DNA from: Isochrysis galbana
Lineage: Eukaryota; Haptophyta; Isochrysidales; Isochrysidaceae
Direction of reading: 5' to 3'
Assembly (NCBI GenBank): GCA_018136815.1
Contig: CM030942.1
Location: 3,474,548 to 3,525,147, forward strand
DNA length: 50,600 bases
Shown here: piece by piece, positions 44,880-50,600 of the stretch
Layout: every line of letters begins with the position of its first letter
How positions within the stretch are numbered: position 1 is the stretch's first letter
The notes under the pieces: generated by a model
Databases searched by the model: none
Seen by the model: the letters and a program-made list of their open reading frames with translations, nothing else
What the model was told of the DNA's origin: nothing
Translations under genes and position numbers: made by a program

Positions 44880-45423
44880 TAGTTGCTTTCAAGAAAACGA
44901 AGCACATCCTTCGTGCTAGTGCTTTCCTCCGCGACTTACTCGCCAAGCAAGTTCTAGCACATCAACGGACACAACATGGTTGCAGATATTCTCACCAAAC
45001 CGTGTCCGCGCAATCAATTTCTTCGTCTGCTCGACATTCTCGACTCTTTCTCATCGTCAGCCAGTTCCTGATCACCTTAACGTAAACGTCGTACTCCTTA
45101 CTCCGTTTAGGAGGGGGTGTCATGGATGCCCCTCCGTCCTCTCCTATATTTACTTTCTAAGTCTTGTGAGGTCTCTCTCTTCACGTGAGGAGAGGCGACG
45201 GGCCTCCCTCTCTTCTCTTTCTATTTCCCCCTTTTCCCTTCCCTCACGCGCCCGCTCTGTTTACGTTAATGTTCTACGTGTTACTGTGAGTGTGCGTGAT
45301 ATAGTGGTGTTTGGGGTTTGTAGAGAGATTTTTATCCGGTTCTGCGACGAAGAGAGCGCGGGCGATGGCGTCGCTCCTCTCCCTCTCGGCCGCCCTGGTC
45401 ATCGCGATGGTGCCAGGGCGATA
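44880..45423 (+). mobile_element. Ty1/copia 3' end: broken RNase H, polypurine tract and LTR
   Basis: 44880-45070 encodes VAFKKTKHIL.ASAFLRDLLAKQVL, then, after a deletion of about 8 bases relative to the 9335 copy that shifts the frame, NMVADILTKPCPRNQFLRLLDILDSF and a stop. The polypurine tract (45109-45117) precedes an LTR starting TGTCATGG (45118) and ending GGGCGATA (45423). The 5' part is missing, and the frameshift marks it as dead. Confidence 0.85.
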
Positions 45424-45429
45424 CTCAGC

Positions 45430-45468
45430 GTGGCGAACTCCATGACCCTATCGTTTGAACGATAGTTG
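45430..45468 (-). mobile_element. Hairpin-capped retroposon 5' end
   Basis: Minus strand: CAACTATCGTTCAAACGATAG, then GGTCATGGAG. The stem CTATC/GATAG is perfect with a GTTCAAAC-type loop. It is followed at once by the copia LTR, so the copia element probably inserted into it or deleted the rest. Confidence 0.5.
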
Positions 45469-45849
45469 CGATATGACGTAAAGAATAAAGAATGAAAAAA
45501 ACTCTTGAGGATGCCTATATGTAGCGGCGGTCAAACAGCTATTTTAACTTCTAAGGGTGAAAATTGACCAAGTCAAGATTGAGGATTCATTACGAGATTT
45601 TTGGATATGGTGACCGGATAGGTGTAACTAGCACATATCCGGTGCCCTTTGGGCCCTAGACCCCCCACGGTAGCCCCCACAGCGATGCGTAACCAGAAAA
45701 CGCGCAAATTGGCCAGAAATCACTATCGCGGAGGGCCGACGTCCGACGCGAGCGCGGGCGAGCGTCGGGCCGCTAATCGACGCGTCCCCGGCGCAGCGTG
45801 CCTCGGCCAGCCACAGCCATGCGCGTAGGCTGCCAGGAGCGCCTCTTAC

Positions 45850-46205
45850 TGCCCCCCATGCCCGCCGCCGCCTCATCGCAAATCGCCCCCTCGCGTCCCT
45901 CGCTAGCGCGCCAACGGAGGGGTCCCGGAGCGCCCGAGTTAGGCGTGCGCCCGGGCGCGCTGCGAAAGCTTTCTTCGCCATCAGCCCGGTGTCCGGGCCA
46001 GCCAGGACACTGAGTGAGCAGAACCCGCCGCGCCAGCGACGCCAATCGCGCCAGCCGCGCGCCGGTGCCTCGTCGCAATCCACCCCCGGCGGCATTCAAA
46101 CGCGCTCACGCACGGCCCCGAGGGGCCCGGAGCGCCCAACTCGGAGCCGCGACCGGGCGCGCTGCGAGGCCCTTCTTGCTCATTAGCCCGGTGTGCGGGC
46201 CAGCC
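45850..46205. repeat. Diverged direct duplication, about 200 bp period
   Basis: 45850-46010 and about 46060-46205 share GCCTCRTCGCAA, CCCGGAGCGCCC, CCGGGCGCGCTGCGA, AGCCCGGTGT and CGGGCCAGCCA in order. It may belong to the rDNA spacer. A minus-strand frame through it is Ala/Arg/Gly-rich and not convincing. Confidence 0.65.
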
Positions 46206-46782
46206 AAGGCACCCACCGGGCGAATATAACATCAGCTCCCGGTGGTGTGGCCTCGCAAGACACGCGTATGTGCGCTCTGGCGAGATTTTGAGCCCATTCT
46301 TCCGCAGCGGCGTGGAGCGCGGTCGCGTGGGCCACACTCAGGCCACCCACTGGACGAGCCTCGTCGACCAACGCCGGATTGGGGGGGCTTGAGCACAGGA
46401 GCGCGGCGAGGACGGCCTGGACGCTGGCGCTCGTGAGCCAGGTGTCGATGACCCCAGCGTTGAGAAGCTGGAAGTCGGTGGCAACGGAGGGCGAGGGCGA
46501 ATCCTGCGGGGGGCGGGTCGGGGTGGTCAGGGCGGGTACGTGTGTGGCCTAGGGGGCTGTGTGCGCGCACTATGAGGTGCGCTGAGGGCTGCGCAGATGA
46601 CGTCTTGCCTTCAGCAGGCAAGCGATCAATCTCGGGCGGCCGACGAGTGGGACGGATGAATAAGGAATCCGGTGTGATGAATACTCTGTTTCAAAATACG
46701 TCTATCACTCCCGCGACGGGCGCCGCGGTTCTTTACCGGTAGAGCCCCAGAGCTTGTGCAAGGGAGGGGCGAGGGGGGAGGA

Positions 46783-47105
46783 GAATCGCACCATTTTCTG
46801 GCGAAGATTTTCGTGGCGGCAGGTGGCCCCCCTGGGAGTTTTGTTGTGGACTTTGGAAAATGGTCAAAAAATGTCACCCCCCCCCATATTAGTACTTAAA
46901 AAGCCCTGTTTGACCGCCCTACTATATGCTACTGTCCCTCCCTTCGTCTGCGGCTCCCCAAGACATCGCCCTTGCCCCAACACTGGCCTCTCCCCCTCCA
47001 ACTTACCCCCTCAATCGTTTTTCCCTCGGTATGGGGGGGTCGGCCCATGTGCACTACGTAAGGCCTCGCGTGGGAGGAGGGCTGGGACGGGCCTGGTGGC
47101 GGCGC
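46783..47105. repeat. Dispersed repeat, copy 2, followed by a 34380-type segment
   Basis: 46783-46915 matches 9139-9262; 46940-47105 resembles 34390-34560. The junction TTAAAAAGCCCTGTTTGACCG is also found inverted at about 24765-24790. Probably the 3' part of a retroposon, with the second block its body. Confidence 0.55.
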
Positions 47106-47622
47106 GATTGGAGTACAGAATAAAGATTGAGGGGGGGCGTAAGAAATGAACCGGCGGGGTCGCCTGGTGGAAGCGAGCGAGGGGGCCGGGCAGAACTCGA
47201 GGGGGAAAGAGCCCGGGGGGGAGGGGAGGGGGGGGGAGCAAGCGACGGGGAGCGCAGGGTGCTGGGGAGAGCCGCGGGGAAAGGGCTGCGGGGTGCGCGA
47301 TGGGAACTGAGAGAGCATCGTGAAATTGGTCTGTGAGATGCGAGGATCGTGCTTCCCCTCGAGCCACAACACGGATTCTCTCCCCCTCCAATAGATAATC
47401 GCGTCCATAGCAATGCCACATTGAATGTTTGCATCGACCGCAAAATGTGCCACCTCGAAGCTGGACATGACACCGCCAAGGCCAAGGCCCCAATGAGCAC
47501 CAGAACTGGAAGACAACGAGGAGGGTCTAGACGCTGGGAGACGGAATGGACCACGATAGTTGAGTGATCTCGAGCCGGCCCGGGCTAAGATCGCAACTGA
47601 TTGGCATGCCAAGGGCAAATGG

Positions 47623-47699
47623 GGATAGCCACTGCCTGTCGGAGGCTTGGCCGATAGCCTCTGCCTGTCGGAGGCTTGGCCGATAGCCTCTGCGCGTGC
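47623..47699. repeat. 29-bp tandem repeat, 2.6 copies
   Basis: Unit GATAGCCTCTGCCTGTCGG plus AGGCTTGGCC, at 47623, 47652 and (partial) 47681. One mismatch between the first two copies. Confidence 0.9.
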
Positions 47700-50474
47700 C
47701 TCGCAAGCGAGAGAAGAGGGACACCTCGCGAGGTGCGCAATGGATTTTGCTGCTGCATCCGTAGGGTTGGCTCTCCCTTGCCGCAGAGAAAGAGAGAGAG
47801 AACGGACGCCAAGCACACGGGGAATGGGCTCGCTCTCTCGCAGACGACAGGGAAAACGGGGGCAAAGGCGACACGGGGCGATGGTCACAAGAGGAAAGGA
47901 GGAAGGAGGGCGGCCAAGAGAGAGCGAAGGTGGCGGGCGACGCATGGCGCCGGGAGACTGGGGCCGGGAGAGGGGATCGATCAGCACAGTGGCGATGAGC
48001 CGAGAGTGACGTGGAGGGTCATGGAAGTGAACGGCGGGAAGCCAGCAAGGGAAGAGGGGAGACGGGGCGGGAAAGCTTACGACGGCCCACGGAGGAGGGA
48101 CGTCTTGTCCGTAGGGGAAGAGGCCGACGCGCACCGGATGTGACACGCAGGCTGCCGCCTCTGCGGTGGCCCTTCCAAGCGTGGTGGGGGATGGGGGTTG
48201 GCACGCGGAGGGAGCGGAGTGCACCTGCGTTGGCTACCAATTCGCCGTCGTCTCCTCTGTTCCTTCCTGTGGCGAGGCTCTTCCCACGCATTCGCCACGC
48301 TCGTTCCTCTGCCTCTCCCGCCCGTCCCCTGCCCGCCTGGCACTCCTTCTCGGCGGCATGGGCCCTGTTGAACTATCCGCCCAGCCCCTCCCTCCCCGCA
48401 CGCGGCTTGTCGTGCGTAGCTGTGCGGTTGGGACGGAAGGGCCGCGAGAACGCGCATGTCGCATCCACCCCTCCAGCCGACCGAGAGTCCCCTTTTCTCC
48501 GCTGTCTCCTTGTCCCCCCTTCTGCCTTGCTTTGGCGGGGCTCTATCCGGCGACACAATCCCGTTTCCTCTCGGTCGCTCGCGCGCCCGTGTTCCTCCCT
48601 GTCTCGCGCTGCTTCTTGGCGGCACGGCGTTGAAACCTCGCGCACTCTCGCCTCCCTCGTCGCTTTCGACGCTGTTCTGCTTGCTTGTGACACTACCGCA
48701 CCGGCGGGAGCCCCCCTTGCGTCTGAGCTGTGTGGCTGCGCTCGACAGAGGGTCGTCAAGAGGGAGGAGAGAGGAGAGCGCGCGTGGCAGCACGCCCGTG
48801 GAGGCATGACGGAACGACGGTCACGGTGGACGGTGACCGGCCGCGGGAGAAGGAAGGGGGGTTGGAGGGGGGGCGAACGGCTGAGGACGGAGGAGGGCCG
48901 AGGGCACGGCCGAGGAGAGCACGGGTGTGAAGTGCGGTCGTCCCGCGTGAGGAGGATGGAGGAGGAGAAGGCGGGCATGAGGGTTGCGACGGGGTAAGTA
49001 GTGTGGGGATGAATGGATGAGCGTCGGAGCTGGCGCCCCTGCTAGCACGCAAGAAGAGGGCGGGCGGGCGGGCGGGCGGGCGGGCGCGCAGTCGATGCGA
49101 ATGGGGAAGAGAGGAGGTTTGGCTCGGAGGGCCGGTGAGGGGGGAGGCGACGCGATGCGGTGAGCGAGCGGCGCTCGGTGGGTGCGCGTGCGGAGAGAGG
49201 GAGCGAGCGTCGGTCGACGCAGCTTGGACTTGTGCCGATGCGTGGAGGCGGCGGGCAGGCTGGCGCGGTTGCGCTTCACGGTGTGGCGCTCGGTCTGGCG
49301 CTGCCGAGAGGCAGAGGGGCGTGGGCGGCGGGCGTGTTTGCAGATGAATCGTGCGCGCTCGAGCTGGCTCCGCCCCGTCCGACGGCGGCTCGCATGCCGA
49401 GTGGAGCTTGGTGCCCCTGGTGGACCGGCGGCGCGGCGAGCGGCGCGGCGAGCGACGGGGGGGAGGGGGGGGCGAGGAGAGAGAGGGGGAGGGAGGGGGA
49501 GAGGTGAGTTCGGGGAGGCGGCGCTATGAGAAGAAGCATGGATGGGTGAAGCTCTCACGCGGAGGAGTGTGTGGGTCGAACTAGCGGCGGCAGGTCTGCG
49601 GGAGGTGTGGCGAGCGTGATTGCGGACGTGTCCGCGAGCGGACTTGGGAGTAGATTCGTAAATAGGGAGTAAGCTGAGGGGAGGGATAGGTGAGGCGGCG
49701 CATGCGAGCCGCAAGGCTGCCGCAGTGTCCTCCCACGGCGCAGCTCGCCTTGGCTTGAGCTGCTGCCTGCTGACCGAGCAGTTGGCGTGAGAGAGGGTGT
49801 GATGTGCGGGGCTCCTTGTGGCCCCAAACAGAGCTTGTCCTCTCTTTATGCTGCTGTGGGGTCTTTCCCCCGACGCCAAGCTCCTACCGGTTCCGCCTTT
49901 CGTGGCAGCCGTGTGGTGAGCGCCGGTGTGTGAGAGACAGATGGTTTCCCTATGGGCAGATGCCTAGTGTATCCTCCCAGCAGCGCTTCTTCCCGCAGCT
50001 TGTTGAGTCCTTTGGACTCTGAGCGTGGGACAGAGAGGCTGCAGAGTCGGACTTGGTGGCATCTCCTCAGCTTGCTGCGTATTACTTTCGCCGCTTGCTG
50101 GCTCGCATTGAGCCGGCAGAGGCGTGAGTTGGAGCAGTGAGTGAGTCGAGGCGCCTCCGGAGTCTGATTCGTCGTGTTTGCTCTTCGATTGAGTGGAGAC
50201 GAGATGCGTGGTTGCTCGCGTTGTTCCGATTGGAATGGTGCGATGTGGCCCCGCACGAGCCCTCATCCTTTTGGGTGGCTCGACCTCACTATCGACGTGT
50301 GATTGAAGCGGATCCGCTTGTTTGCGGATCTGCGGAAGCACTGTCGATCAGCCTCGGCTGCGCCTGCACGCCTCCTCCCCTTTGGGGTTGGGGTCGTGTG
50401 GGCGTAGTTGGGTCTGGTCCATCACGGTGTGCGCGCGTTCTGATTGGATCGCGCGTGGCACTCGTTGTATGGGC
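47700..50474 (+). other. Probable rDNA intergenic spacer and 5' external transcribed spacer; no gene seen
   Basis: About 2.8 kb of GC-rich sequence leading into the 18S gene. Long frames on both strands are Arg/Pro/Ser/Gly-rich and overlap one another, as expected from composition. A (CGGG)n run lies at about 49056-49086. The transcription start and any enhancer repeats cannot be placed by eye. Confidence 0.5.
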
Positions 50475-50600
50475 TACCTGGTTGATCCTGCCAGTAGTCA
50501 TATGCTTGTCTCAAAGATTAAGCCATGCATGTCTAAGTATAAGCGAGTATACTGTGAAACTGCGAATGGCTCATTAAATCAGTTATGGTTTATTTGATGG
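50475..50600 (+). rRNA. 18S (SSU) ribosomal RNA, 5' end, cut by window edge
   Basis: Starts TACCTGGTTGATCCTGCCAG, the near-universal eukaryotic SSU 5' end, and continues with the conserved helices: CATATGCTTGTCTCAAAGA, TTAAGCCATGCATGTCTAAG, TGAAACTGCGAATGGCTCAT, TAAATCAGTTATGGTTTAT. The first 126 bases are intact and compatible with a functional gene. GTTATGG instead of the commoner GTTATAG may help place the species. Confidence 0.97.

Noticed and set aside
46929-48224. 431-residue minus-strand ORF, including a stretch (SSFEVAHFAVDANIQCG) that looks protein-like
   Set aside because: Mostly Ser/Pro/Arg from GC-rich spacer; the better stretch is under 70 residues with no recognisable domain or splice context.
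48011-48997. 328-residue plus-strand ORF and several others before the 18S gene
   Set aside because: Overlapping frames on both strands of equal length are expected from the composition; the region is rDNA spacer.

Overview
Eukaryotic nuclear DNA, GC-rich and repeat-dense, most likely from a unicellular alga. Evidence for a eukaryote: GT-AG spliceosomal introns in four genes; TFIID (TAF1), DNA polymerase delta p12, YIF1 and a spliceosomal-type cyclophilin; several classes of retro- and DNA transposon; and the first 126 bases of an 18S rRNA gene at the right edge. One small gene has a signal-peptide-plus-transit-like N-terminus of the kind used for secondary plastids. A haptophyte is my best guess, but nothing here proves it. 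A run of 100 N (18001-18100) marks an assembly gap inside TAF1.

Layout, left to right. 1-2.1 kb: TLC-domain membrane protein (-) and POLD4 (+), divergent and separated by GA/CT and G-run microsatellites. 2.1-5.6 kb: non-coding, with one retroposon bounded by a 15-bp target-site duplication (TSD). 5.6-7.4 kb: mitochondrial tRNA 2-thiouridylase (+, five exons). 7.4-11 kb: repeat bed (hairpin-capped retroposon ends, LINE 3' end carrying a solo LTR, copia 3' end with LTR). 11.2-14.3 kb: intronless 1037-residue fusion of a BBE-type FAD oxidase and a short-chain dehydrogenase (-). 15.4-23.5 kb: TAF1 (-, about 13 exons). 23.9-28 kb: repeats, a doubtful ORF, a Ty3/gypsy shard and a mariner-type MITE. 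28.4-30.5 kb: YIF1 (+, four exons). 31-35 kb: nested repeats. 35.3-37.8 kb: PPIL4-type cyclophilin-RRM protein with a RanBP2-type zinc finger (-, five exons). 38.2-41 kb: a retroposon with a Stowaway MITE and a LINE fragment inserted in it. 42.2-42.7 kb: small conserved-looking algal membrane protein (-). 43.8-45.5 kb: two copia 3' ends in opposite orientation. 45.5-50.47 kb: no convincing gene; probably rDNA spacer and 5' ETS. 50475-end: 18S rRNA (+).

The host genes are ordinary housekeeping genes (transcription initiation, replication, mitochondrial tRNA modification, secretory traffic, splicing) and form no pathway or operon. The most notable system is a dispersed group of retroposons whose 5' end starts with a stem-loop (CAAC...), followed by CATGG and usually a second GC hairpin. 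The stem sequence differs between copies but pairing is kept. Three copies have TSDs of 11-18 bp that abut the hairpin, so the hairpin is the true 5' terminus. Some share their 3' end with a LINE that encodes a Cys/His knuckle and ends in oligo-T rather than oligo-A on its sense strand.
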